A stretch of 64,000 nt of DNA from an uncultured Marivita sp. (GTDB lineage Bacteria > Pseudomonadota > Alphaproteobacteria > Rhodobacterales > Rhodobacteraceae), in the NCBI RefSeq assembly GCF_947488135.1, contig NZ_CANKYW010000001.1:930001-994000 (forward strand). The letters run 5' to 3'. Shown here piece after piece: positions 8,326-16,276 of the stretch. Within the stretch, counting starts at the first letter, position 1; the number at the start of each line of letters is the position of its first letter. The position numbers and the translations under genes are program-made. The notes below the pieces were generated by a model. That model had not been told where the DNA came from. It searched no databases and was given only the letters and a program-made list of their open reading frames with translations.

Positions 8326-9906
8326 TTGACGCAGAGGGATCATCGAAGTCATCACCACGCTCACGAAGCACGCTGGAAGACCTTCAAGAAAAAGGAAACC
8401 GGGCTTCCTTCGTACAAACCCAAGCATTTTGCCAAGTTGCAGCAGAGACTGAGCGGCCGTGTTCAGGTGGCCGGGGCGCCTGGATACAATGATGATCGCA
8501 TGGTATTCATGCACACCTACCAGCAATATCCGCAGGTCATCGTCTTTTGTGAATGCGAGACCGATGTCGTCGCTGCATTGAAATTCGCGAAGAAATCGAA
8601 ACTTCAGGTAACGGCCCGGTCGGGGGGACATTGCACCGCCGGCTATTCGGTCAACGATCAGGTGGTGATCGACACGTCCGGCCTGAACCACGTGATCGTC
8701 GACGCGGACACTCCAAGCGTGCGTTGTGGCCCCGGCGTGACCTTTCGCAAGTTGAACCGGGTTTTGGAGTACCACAAGCTGCATCTGCCCGGCGGCGGCT
8801 GCGAAACGGTCAATGTCGCGGGCTACATGATGGGCGGGGGCTATGGCTTCACCTCGAGGCTCTTCGGCATGAATTGCGACCGGGTGACGGGGGTGCGCAT
8901 GGCGCTGTCAAATGGCAGCATTGTCACGGCGAACGCTAAGGAGAACGAAGACCTGTTCTGGGCCGTGCGCGGGGGTACCGGCAACCAGTTCGGTATGCTG
9001 CTCGAAATCGAATACGACCCGGTGCCGCTGAACCGAAAGTTCTTCGGCTTCGGGCTGCGCTGGAACATGCGTCACAAGCACGAGGCCGATATCGATAGGG
9101 TTTGCCGGGTGCTGGAGCACTTGCAGGCGGAATATTCGAATTCCGGGCCGCCCAAGATGGGCCATCAGGCGCTCTTGATGTATCTGCCGGACGCCGACCA
9201 CCCGGATGGGCAAATCCCCTGCCTGTCGCTGCGCGGGCTCTATGACGGCTCGCGCGATGAAGCGAAACCCGCGCTTGGCCCTTTGCTCGATACACTCGAA
9301 GACCCACGCAAGGACGTCGAGATCTGGACGCGCAAGCATCGGTACACGCGGCTGAACGAAATGCTGCTTCAAACCGTGAACCCGCCCGGAATGGACATGC
9401 CGAACGTATCGATGAACACCAAGCCGCTGGTCGAAGGGTGGCTGATCGACGAACATCATGCGGCGGATCGGTGGCGCGACGTGGTGGAACATTTTCTGAA
9501 CGCGCCCGACAAGACCTGTTTTATCGCGTTGGAGTTTTACGGAGGGGCGATTGCCGAACCGAAACCCACCGACATGGCCTTTGTCCACCGCGACCCGTCC
9601 GTCGATATGTTCAGCTGGGCGTTCTGGACCTTTGACAGCCACAAACAGGCGAGCATCGACTGGCTCGACGGTCTTGGCGAGATCGCCAAAGGCATGGGGA
9701 GCGGGCGGCGCTACCAGAACTACCCGCGGCGCGGGACCAAGGATTTCCTGACCGCCTATTTCGGGGAAAACCTTCCGCGCCTGCAAGAGATCAAGGCCAA
9801 ATATGATCCGGACAACATGTTCTGGTTCGAACAAAGCCTCGGGCCCGAACCTCTCCCGCGTGACAAAAGCGCAGAGAAGAAAGCCAAGAACGCGGAGCCT
9901 GCCTGA
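8326..9906 (+). CDS. BBE-type FAD-linked oxidoreductase, predicted bicovalent flavin
   Basis: A 526-residue flavoprotein of the berberine-bridge-enzyme/PCMH family. The TTG at 8326 is proposed as start because GAGGA lies 8 nt upstream and the frame contains no earlier convincing site; a GTG at 8173 would read through the hairpin at 8192. The FAD-binding part contains RSGGH (His102, for the 8-alpha bond) and GGGCETVNVAGYMMGGG (Cys159, for the 6-S-cysteinyl bond), so both covalent flavin anchors are present. The C-terminus has a BBE-like YFGENLPRLQEIKAKYDPDNMF segment. No signal peptide is seen. Its stop overlaps the start of the next gene, so it belongs to the quinone-oxidase operon. Family members oxidise alcohols, sugars or aromatic metabolites; the substrate here is unknown. 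Confidence 0.85.
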   Translation: MTQRDHRSHHHAHEARWKTFKKKETGLPSYKPKHFAKLQQRLSGRVQVAGAPGYNDDRMVFMHTYQQYPQVIVFCECETDVVAALKFAKKSKLQVTARSGGHCTAGYSVNDQVVIDTSGLNHVIVDADTPSVRCGPGVTFRKLNRVLEYHKLHLPGGGCETVNVAGYMMGGGYGFTSRLFGMNCDRVTGVRMALSNGSIVTANAKENEDLFWAVRGGTGNQFGMLLEIEYDPVPLNRKFFGFGLRWNMRHKHEADIDRVCRVLEHLQAEYSNSGPPKMGHQALLMYLPDADHPDGQIPCLSLRGLYDGSRDEAKPALGPLLDTLEDPRKDVEIWTRKHRYTRLNEMLLQTVNPPGMDMPNVSMNTKPLVEGWLIDEHHAADRWRDVVEHFLNAPDKTCFIALEFYGGAIAEPKPTDMAFVHRDPSVDMFSWAFWTFDSHKQASIDWLDGLGEIAKGMGSGRRYQNYPRRGTKDFLTAYFGENLPRLQEIKAKYDPDNMFWFEQSLGPEPLPRDKSAEKKAKNAEPA

Positions 9907-11726
9907 TGATCGATGACACCCCTCCCATCTGCACTCATGCCGACAGCGACACCTGCGCCTCTTGGTGCGGGCGCGATCCGAAACAGGGTCGTCTGCTGGG
10001 CATCTTCTTCGACCCACCCATGGCCATAGCCCGCGTCGGCGGATCGAAAGAGCCGATGCCCGCCTACCGCTGGAAACTCGACGAGAACCCGGCGCGCGGT
10101 GTGCAAACGATGATCGAGCCCGCACCGAACCTGATCGAGACCTCGGTCAAGGGCCACGGCCACCACCCCTTTACGCTAAAGGTCGAAACCCCGGATCAGG
10201 TCACGTTCAAGGACCGTCACGGCAAGATCAAACCCGTCGCCCCGTTCTTCGAGCTTTGGGCGCGGGTGCAGGACGGCGTCGGGACCGTGGTTAAGGTACC
10301 GGTCACTGAGGCGTTCCTGAAGGCGCGGGGGACGTCGCTGAAACACCTGCGTTTCACGGTGATCGCGGCCAACCGCAAGGCCGAGGCGCGCACCAAGCTG
10401 GCCTCGTGCGCGGCCATCGCGCGCAAGGTGTTTTCGGCCGACAGCTACAAGACCCACCATCTCGACGCGATCAGCCCGCATACCGAAGGGCAGGTGCCGC
10501 TGGTGCGCGAGGATGCCCCTCTTCCGCTGGGCAAGATCCGGACGTACAAGCCGAACCTCGACGATCCCGATTGCCAGACGCGGCTCGATCAGATCCGCCT
10601 GCGCTTCATTCCCGGCAAGGGCGATGCCTACGGTCCGCCCGAGGCATCCAAAGCTCCGGCTTCGCCTCTGCCGCCCGGAGCCTTTGCGCCAGCGGTCACG
10701 GAATACGGGCGCATCCACAAGATGACCCGAAAGGAGAACCGCATCCTGAGTTCCGACACACCGTGGTCGGGCTACAATTTCCGCACCGACAACGCACCCA
10801 AATGGCCAACCCCGATGGACAGCTACGACGGCGCACGGGTTGGGTCAGGCAACAGCTGGGGGCTGATCGACGACACCTGCGATCTGGTGCTGACGGCCGA
10901 GCTCGCCATCGATGGCGTGTCCCATACGGCGCAAGCGCGGTCGATGGCAGGGCCGCCGGATTTCGCGCCGGACAAGCGCCCGATGTATTCGATCAAGGAC
11001 GAACTCGAGGACCGCGACTTGCCGCCAGCAGAGCTGGATATCGACAGGACGCCGGTAGAGATCCTCGACCTGTTCCGCCGGATTTTCGAAACCGCGAGCC
11101 TCGTGAACCTCGACCAGCGGCGATCCTGGGCACTGGACGGCAACGCGCAACTGTTGGCCGAACCGGACGAGAACGATCCCGATTGGGACGCTGGCCTGAC
11201 CCCTCGGCTAGGCCCGAAATCCATGCGCGAGGATGATGCGCCCTTTGCGAGCCTCGTGCCGGAATACACGCCGGGGCAGGGCGATACGATCGAGCCGCGG
11301 TCGGACGCGCATGACCGCTTGCCCTACACGCAAGTGGTGCAGCAGGTCCATGCGCGCATGTGCGACAGCCCGATCCTTCGCGCCTTTCTGGTTCGTGACC
11401 CCGACCGCGTGCGACGCATCATTCGACCCCCCTTTGCGCATGTCGGCGAACTGCCGAAGATCCCGGGCGTGCAGCCCGATCCGGCGGTCGATTTCGGCGG
11501 ACAGGACGGTCTCGACGATATCACCTACCGCGACCCGCGCGCGATCAAGGCTCAGACATATGACATGCGGATGCCCCCCTACATGCGCCATTCGATGGGC
11601 GTACCGCTGTCGGTCACGCGTCGGCAGTACGATTTGCTGATGGCCTATCTCAACAAGCTGGAGGGTGATTGGAAACAGACCGTCCAGCCCGAACTGGACA
11701 CCAAGGAAACGGAGGCCGGGACATGA
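9906..11726 (+). CDS. LodA/GoxA-like N-terminal half protein
   Basis: A 606-residue protein, translationally coupled to both neighbours (TGATG at its start, ATGA at its end). Near the N-terminus, PPMAIARVGGS resembles the HPAIGxARxG opening of LodA/GoxA amino-acid oxidases, and a following segment (VTFKDRHGKIKPVAPFFELWARV) also fits that region. The C-terminus (MGVPLSVTRRQYDLLMAYL) resembles the LPLTxxQYxxL segment that lies in the middle of LodA. The cofactor-bearing second half of LodA is absent here but present in the next gene. Several cysteines lie at the N-terminus (CTHADSDTCASWC). I infer it is the structural subunit of a split LodA-like oxidase. The homology is read by eye and is remote. 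Confidence 0.6.
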   Translation: MIDDTPPICTHADSDTCASWCGRDPKQGRLLGIFFDPPMAIARVGGSKEPMPAYRWKLDENPARGVQTMIEPAPNLIETSVKGHGHHPFTLKVETPDQVTFKDRHGKIKPVAPFFELWARVQDGVGTVVKVPVTEAFLKARGTSLKHLRFTVIAANRKAEARTKLASCAAIARKVFSADSYKTHHLDAISPHTEGQVPLVREDAPLPLGKIRTYKPNLDDPDCQTRLDQIRLRFIPGKGDAYGPPEASKAPASPLPPGAFAPAVTEYGRIHKMTRKENRILSSDTPWSGYNFRTDNAPKWPTPMDSYDGARVGSGNSWGLIDDTCDLVLTAELAIDGVSHTAQARSMAGPPDFAPDKRPMYSIKDELEDRDLPPAELDIDRTPVEILDLFRRIFETASLVNLDQRRSWALDGNAQLLAEPDENDPDWDAGLTPRLGPKSMREDDAPFASLVPEYTPGQGDTIEPRSDAHDRLPYTQVVQQVHARMCDSPILRAFLVRDPDRVRRIIRPPFAHVGELPKIPGVQPDPAVDFGGQDGLDDITYRDPRAIKAQTYDMRMPPYMRHSMGVPLSVTRRQYDLLMAYLNKLEGDWKQTVQPELDTKETEAGT

Positions 11727-13564
11727 GTGTCGAAGCAAAACCCACCGGTCCGAAGCAGATGAACCTCGCGCCCGCACCCGATCCGCGCGGCAATCCTGCC
11801 TATCCCGAACCGGTGCTGGGCAATCCGGTGTCGACCTTGATGGAATCCGGGGTCGGCAATTGCTTTCCGGGGCTGGAATTCGACGTTCGGCAACTCGACG
11901 TGCGGTTCTTTCCGGGACTGGTTTTCGAGTTCCTGGGCGTCACCCCGGCAGGGCCGGACGGCACGCAGGGCGCACGGCTGGTCTATTCCGATCCGGCGGG
12001 TGATCCGATCATCGCCGATCACTTCACCGCTGATGGGCCACAGTGGATCACGGACCTGAAAAAGCAGTTTGCAGGGCCCGAAGGATCGGCGCTGGGCGAT
12101 GGCACGTGGTATCTGCATTTCGTCGAACAGGACGGCAAGCGGATCATGATGTACGATTACGCGCTCTACCAGAACGCGGCGGGTCTGACCCCGTACGAAG
12201 GCGAAACCGTCTGGTGGATCATCCGTCTGATCGAACCGGACAAGCCGCTGACCATCGCCCTGACCCAGCGCGCGGCGGATGGCTCCCCCAGCGGCGTTCC
12301 GGTGGTCCTGACCGGGCGCCGTCGGCAGTTTCTCAACGATGAAGGGATGATCGACCCGGTTTATCATCCTGGTGAGCTCACCTCATCGATGTGCAGCCCG
12401 TGGACCCATGATTTCCGCGACTGCGCCTGTCACTACTGGGCCTCGAACCACCCCGATGTGGTGCTGGGCGAGGTGGACGACCCGCAGCAGCAACTGGACA
12501 ACCGCACTGACGAGAACGACGCGGCGCAGGCCGTGACCTTCATCGATTGGATGCGTCGGCGGCACGAACCGCTCAAGGATGTGTCCGCGCAGACGACTTT
12601 GCCCAAAGCAAGGCCGGACCGCTATGATCCGTACGAAATCAACCTGCACTGGCAACAGCTCGATTTTGTGTTGCAGGGACAGGAGGCCGAGGCGACGCCG
12701 CCCGTGCCGCAGATGCTGAAGCTGATCAAGTACGAGACGCTGGAAAAGATGGTCGCCGACCTGAGCGAGAAATTGGCCGGGATGGAGCTGACGCTGGCGA
12801 TGGAATATCTCTACGCGTATTTCAGCCTGCGAGAGCCGGACGAGGTCACGGCCGAGGAAGAAACCAAATGGCCAGGCCTGCGCGAGGACCTGCACGCGGC
12901 CCGCCAACTGATCCTGTCCGTCGCGCTGAGCGAGATGACCCATCTGCGCTGGGTCAACCAGACGCTCTGGTTGATCCATAAGGCCTATCCCCGTTTAGGG
13001 CCGTATAAACCCTGCCTCACGGCGGCCAAAACGATCTCAGAACCGGACCCCGCCACGCCCGACATCGAAAAGACCCGCGATCGGCGACTGTGCCGCGCAA
13101 CGCAGGTCGTGCTGCAAGGCTTTGTCGATGTGGAACGGCCGGACGGGCCTCTTGATACCGAGTACGTCAACCTCGTCGGCCTGTTGCGCGAGTCGAAAGA
13201 ACCCTTCCCCGAAGGTCTGTACCAACTGGCCGTCCGCATCGACAGCGACGGGATGCAACACTACCAGAAGTTCCGCGATGTAATGCGCTTCCTCGCGCCC
13301 TACGCGGAGCAGGAGGCGCTGTATCTGCGTCCGATCAAGGAAGGCAACGCGACGTCGCCCGAGGTCAAACCCGCATTGGACCAGATCAGAACGGCGCTGG
13401 ACGGCCTTGCCGAAGCATACGCAATCGAGGCCGAACTTGGCGACATGCCAAAAGCCAACGCCAAGATCAAAGAGGCACGGGACGCGATGCACAGGCTCAA
13501 CGACATCGCACTCGGCTTGGCGCGCAAGAACATCGGCGTTCCGTTCTTCGCGGTGTTCGAATGA
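11723..13564 (+). CDS. LodA-like cofactor half fused to a ferritin-like domain
   Basis: A 613-residue protein overlapping its upstream neighbour by ATGA. Residues ~40-285 match the second half of LodA/GoxA: NCFPGLEFDV, then PWTHDFRDCACHYWASNHPDVV (~226-247). In LodA, Asp512 and Cys516 (DxxxC) and Trp581 build the cysteine tryptophylquinone. Here Asp230 and Cys234 keep that spacing, and Trp276 (FIDWMRRRHE) is the likely Trp, with a shorter 42-residue gap. Residues ~340-600 resemble a VioB/RebD-type ferritin-like domain, with Glu361, Glu404, His407 and His513 as possible metal ligands (MEYLYAYFS, LSEMTHLRWVNQ, GMQHYQKF). I have not seen this fusion described. No signal peptide is seen. The quinone cofactor is inferred. 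Confidence 0.65.
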   Translation: MSVEAKPTGPKQMNLAPAPDPRGNPAYPEPVLGNPVSTLMESGVGNCFPGLEFDVRQLDVRFFPGLVFEFLGVTPAGPDGTQGARLVYSDPAGDPIIADHFTADGPQWITDLKKQFAGPEGSALGDGTWYLHFVEQDGKRIMMYDYALYQNAAGLTPYEGETVWWIIRLIEPDKPLTIALTQRAADGSPSGVPVVLTGRRRQFLNDEGMIDPVYHPGELTSSMCSPWTHDFRDCACHYWASNHPDVVLGEVDDPQQQLDNRTDENDAAQAVTFIDWMRRRHEPLKDVSAQTTLPKARPDRYDPYEINLHWQQLDFVLQGQEAEATPPVPQMLKLIKYETLEKMVADLSEKLAGMELTLAMEYLYAYFSLREPDEVTAEEETKWPGLREDLHAARQLILSVALSEMTHLRWVNQTLWLIHKAYPRLGPYKPCLTAAKTISEPDPATPDIEKTRDRRLCRATQVVLQGFVDVERPDGPLDTEYVNLVGLLRESKEPFPEGLYQLAVRIDSDGMQHYQKFRDVMRFLAPYAEQEALYLRPIKEGNATSPEVKPALDQIRTALDGLAEAYAIEAELGDMPKANAKIKEARDAMHRLNDIALGLARKNIGVPFFAVFE

Positions 13565-14880
13565 CCTCGGTCTTTCCCAAGCCGGAATCACGGCCGAGTG
13601 CGCTGGCCCATGTCGCGGGAGACGTGCTTCTGATGGCCGACACCGCCGCGATCTTCGGTCTGTCCGAGGCTGATGCGCGCCGGTTGCGCCACGCCTTGCA
13701 GACCGGTGATACAGCGGCGAGGGCAGAGCTGGCGCGGCTTAGGCTTGACACTCCGATGCAGGCGCGCCCGCCGCGCGTCACTGTCCATCCCGTGCGGGCG
13801 CTGGCGCTGACCGTGTCGCAGACCTGCAACCTCGCTTGTGGCTATTGCTACGCCGCCGGTGGAAGTTTCGGCGGGGCGGACACGCGGATGAATTGGGATG
13901 TGGCCAAGCGCGCCATCGACCAGCTGATCGTCGGAACCGTGCCCGGAGGCGGGGTCAAGATCGCCTTCATGGGGGGCGAGCCAATGGTTGTCCGTGACCT
14001 GATCCGCAAGTCGGTTGCCTATGCCAACGAACGTGGGGCCGCGCGTGCCGTGCAGGTGGGCTATTCGCTTACGACCAACGGAACGCTGATCACACCCGAG
14101 GATGCCGCCTTCTTCGCCCGTCACCGTTTTGCCGTCACGGTCAGTCTGGACGGAGGACGCGAGGTGAATGACCGTCTTCGCCCCGACAAGGCTGGAAAGG
14201 GCAGTTTCGACCGTGTCGCACACCGGATTGCGTCCTTGCTCAAGCAGCGCGAGCGGGTTCAGCTGAGCGCGCGGGTGACGGTGACACCGCTCAATCTGGA
14301 TGTGCGCCGCGTGGTCGAGGATATCGGCGCGCTTGGCTTCACCTCGGTCGGCGTGGCCCCGATGATCTCATCCCCCACTGGCAAGGGCGCTCTGGTCGGT
14401 GAGGATTTCGCGATGCTGCTGGACGCGATGAAAGCCTGCGGCGATGCGTGGTTCGATGCGGTGAGTGGGGGTGGCGATCACGCCTTCGCCAACCTGGCCA
14501 CCGTTCTGGGCGAGTTGCACCGCGGTCAGCCGCGCAGCCACGGCTGCGGTGCCGCGCGCGACTATCTGGCGGTAGATGCCGATGGCGCCTATTCGGCCTG
14601 TCACCGTTTCGTCAAGGATCCGCTTGGCGCCATGGGCACGCTCGAGTCGGGACCCGACGATGAGGCCCGCGGCGCTTTTCTGGACGCGCGGACAGTCGAA
14701 CGGCAAAGCCCGTGCCAAACCTGCTGGGCACGCAGGCTCTGTGGCGGCGGGTGCCATCAGGAAGTCCTGCACGCCGGTCGTCCCGCCTGCGATTTTGTGC
14801 GCGGGTGGCTCGATTATGGATTGCGAACCTACAAGCGGATGCAGGTCGCGCGCCCGGACTGGTTCGATGCACACTCATAG
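13561..14880 (+). CDS. Radical SAM/SPASM protein-modifying enzyme
   Basis: A 439-residue protein starting in an ATGA overlap with the LodA-like/ferritin gene. Cys89, Cys93 and Cys96 form the radical SAM CxxxCxxC motif (TCNLACGYCYAAG), followed by MGGEP. The C-terminus is a SPASM domain with auxiliary-cluster cysteines (HGCGAARDYLAVD, YSACHRF, CQTCWARRLCGGGCHQE, CDF). This SPASM pattern is typical of peptide and protein maturases, including QhpD, which makes thioether links in quinohemoprotein amine dehydrogenase. Its substrate is most simply one of the two Cys-rich LodA-like proteins encoded immediately upstream. Known LodA systems need only a flavoprotein, so a radical SAM enzyme here is an extra maturation step. 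Confidence 0.87.
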   Translation: MTSVFPKPESRPSALAHVAGDVLLMADTAAIFGLSEADARRLRHALQTGDTAARAELARLRLDTPMQARPPRVTVHPVRALALTVSQTCNLACGYCYAAGGSFGGADTRMNWDVAKRAIDQLIVGTVPGGGVKIAFMGGEPMVVRDLIRKSVAYANERGAARAVQVGYSLTTNGTLITPEDAAFFARHRFAVTVSLDGGREVNDRLRPDKAGKGSFDRVAHRIASLLKQRERVQLSARVTVTPLNLDVRRVVEDIGALGFTSVGVAPMISSPTGKGALVGEDFAMLLDAMKACGDAWFDAVSGGGDHAFANLATVLGELHRGQPRSHGCGAARDYLAVDADGAYSACHRFVKDPLGAMGTLESGPDDEARGAFLDARTVERQSPCQTCWARRLCGGGCHQEVLHAGRPACDFVRGWLDYGLRTYKRMQVARPDWFDAHS

Positions 14881-16276
14881 AGCCGACGTCGCGGTGCTGG
14901 GCGCTGGTCCAGCGGGCTGCGTCGCTGCGCGTCATTTGGGTCAGGCCGGTGTCGACGTGATATTGGTCGATGGTGCGATTTCGACCGGCAGTCACCACGT
15001 CGAGAGTTTCCCGCCGTCGGGTGCGCCCCTGGCCGAAGATATCGGCCTGCTTTCCACAATCTGCGCCGCCAGCGACGGTCCGGCTTCAGCCATGATGATG
15101 AACTGGCGCGATATGTCCGAGATCCGAGCATTTGAGGGAGATGGCCCCCTGCTGCTGCGACGTGAGGCCTTGCACAGTGCTCTCCGTGCGGAAGCCGGCA
15201 TGCACGCGCGCATGTTGCAAACGCAGGTGCGCAAGATCGTGACGAGTGACGATGCCGCCGAAATGACGACGGATGAAGGGGCGATCATCTGCCGAATGAT
15301 CGTCGATGCGCGTGGGCGTCGCGCGCTTAAACGGCAAGGCTCCGATCTTGTCGCGCTTCCTTTCGATGCGCGCGGCGATGTTCCGGACTACACAATGTGG
15401 CTCGACGCTTTGCACAACGGGTGGCTGTGGGCCGCCAGTCTGGGGGGTGGTGAAATCCACGGGGCGATCTTTCAAAAAGCATCTGCTTTGGCCGGGTTGT
15501 CCTCTCAAGGCAGGCGAGCCCTCGCGCGGCACCAGCTTCTTCATGCGTCGGCTTTTTCGAATGCCTGCGATTTGTCCGTCGGCCCCCCTGCCGCGGCAGG
15601 ACTTTCGGCCATGCGTGACCCTGTCCAGTCGCCTCGCCATGTGCTTATCGGGGATGCCGCGCTCGCGCGCGATCCGATCGCGTCGCACGGTTTGGTTCAT
15701 GCACTGCGGAGCGGTGTGCAGGCGGCGGTTGCTGTGCGTACGATCCTCGATCCAACGGGGGATACGCAAGCAGCCCTCGCGTTTCTGCGCCAAAAACACG
15801 TCGAAGCCGTATCAAGCGCGCGTGAGGCGACGGCACGGGCCTATCGCGATCAATCCCGGTTCACCGGGCCATTTTGGGCAGAGCGCAGCGAAAGCATTGA
15901 TGCGAAAACCGCTCCGCAGATCGGGTCTGGGCCTGTCACTCTGGCTGACCCATTGACCCGGGCGCCGGTCCTCGAAACCGACAGGATTCGATGGGCACCC
16001 GCGATCGCTCTTCCCGCGCAAAACAGCTTTTTCACCCAGCACGGAACCGTCACCGCCCGCGACATCGCCGTCGCCTGCCGACCGGCGGCCCCGTTGCAAG
16101 AGATTGCAACGCGTCTGGGGCGGGTGCACGCGATGCCAATTGTGTTCGATGTCTTGCAACATCTCACGCTCGGCGGCGCCTTCGCTCAGGCCGTGCCGTT
16201 GCCGTCCAACAAGCCGTGCGCGCGAGTCACGTCCCATCCATCATCAAGGGAAATCATGCGGGACAACGTATCCTGA
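14867..16276 (+). CDS. LodB/QhpG-like FAD-dependent maturation flavoprotein
   Basis: A 469-residue flavoprotein whose ATG lies inside the end of the radical SAM gene. The N-terminus is a GxGxxG FAD site (VLGAGPAGC, residues 10-18). A second FAD motif reads IGDAALARDPIASHGLVHAL, as in the tryptophan halogenase/geranylgeranyl reductase-like group that includes LodB and QhpG. Those proteins hydroxylate the precursor tryptophan of CTQ oxidases, which fits the quinone-site protein two genes upstream. The last ~100 residues have an extra helical part (VTARDIAVACR...) of unknown role. The 3' end overlaps the convergent cyclase gene by 91 bp. Confidence 0.78.
   Translation: MHTHRADVAVLGAGPAGCVAARHLGQAGVDVILVDGAISTGSHHVESFPPSGAPLAEDIGLLSTICAASDGPASAMMMNWRDMSEIRAFEGDGPLLLRREALHSALRAEAGMHARMLQTQVRKIVTSDDAAEMTTDEGAIICRMIVDARGRRALKRQGSDLVALPFDARGDVPDYTMWLDALHNGWLWAASLGGGEIHGAIFQKASALAGLSSQGRRALARHQLLHASAFSNACDLSVGPPAAAGLSAMRDPVQSPRHVLIGDAALARDPIASHGLVHALRSGVQAAVAVRTILDPTGDTQAALAFLRQKHVEAVSSAREATARAYRDQSRFTGPFWAERSESIDAKTAPQIGSGPVTLADPLTRAPVLETDRIRWAPAIALPAQNSFFTQHGTVTARDIAVACRPAAPLQEIATRLGRVHAMPIVFDVLQHLTLGGAFAQAVPLPSNKPCARVTSHPSSREIMRDNVS

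Noticed and set aside
14867-16276. A PqqD-like (RRE) peptide-binding tail in the LodB-like protein
   Set aside because: The C-terminal region (VTARDIAVACR...) has a helical pattern only loosely like PqqD; too weak to call.
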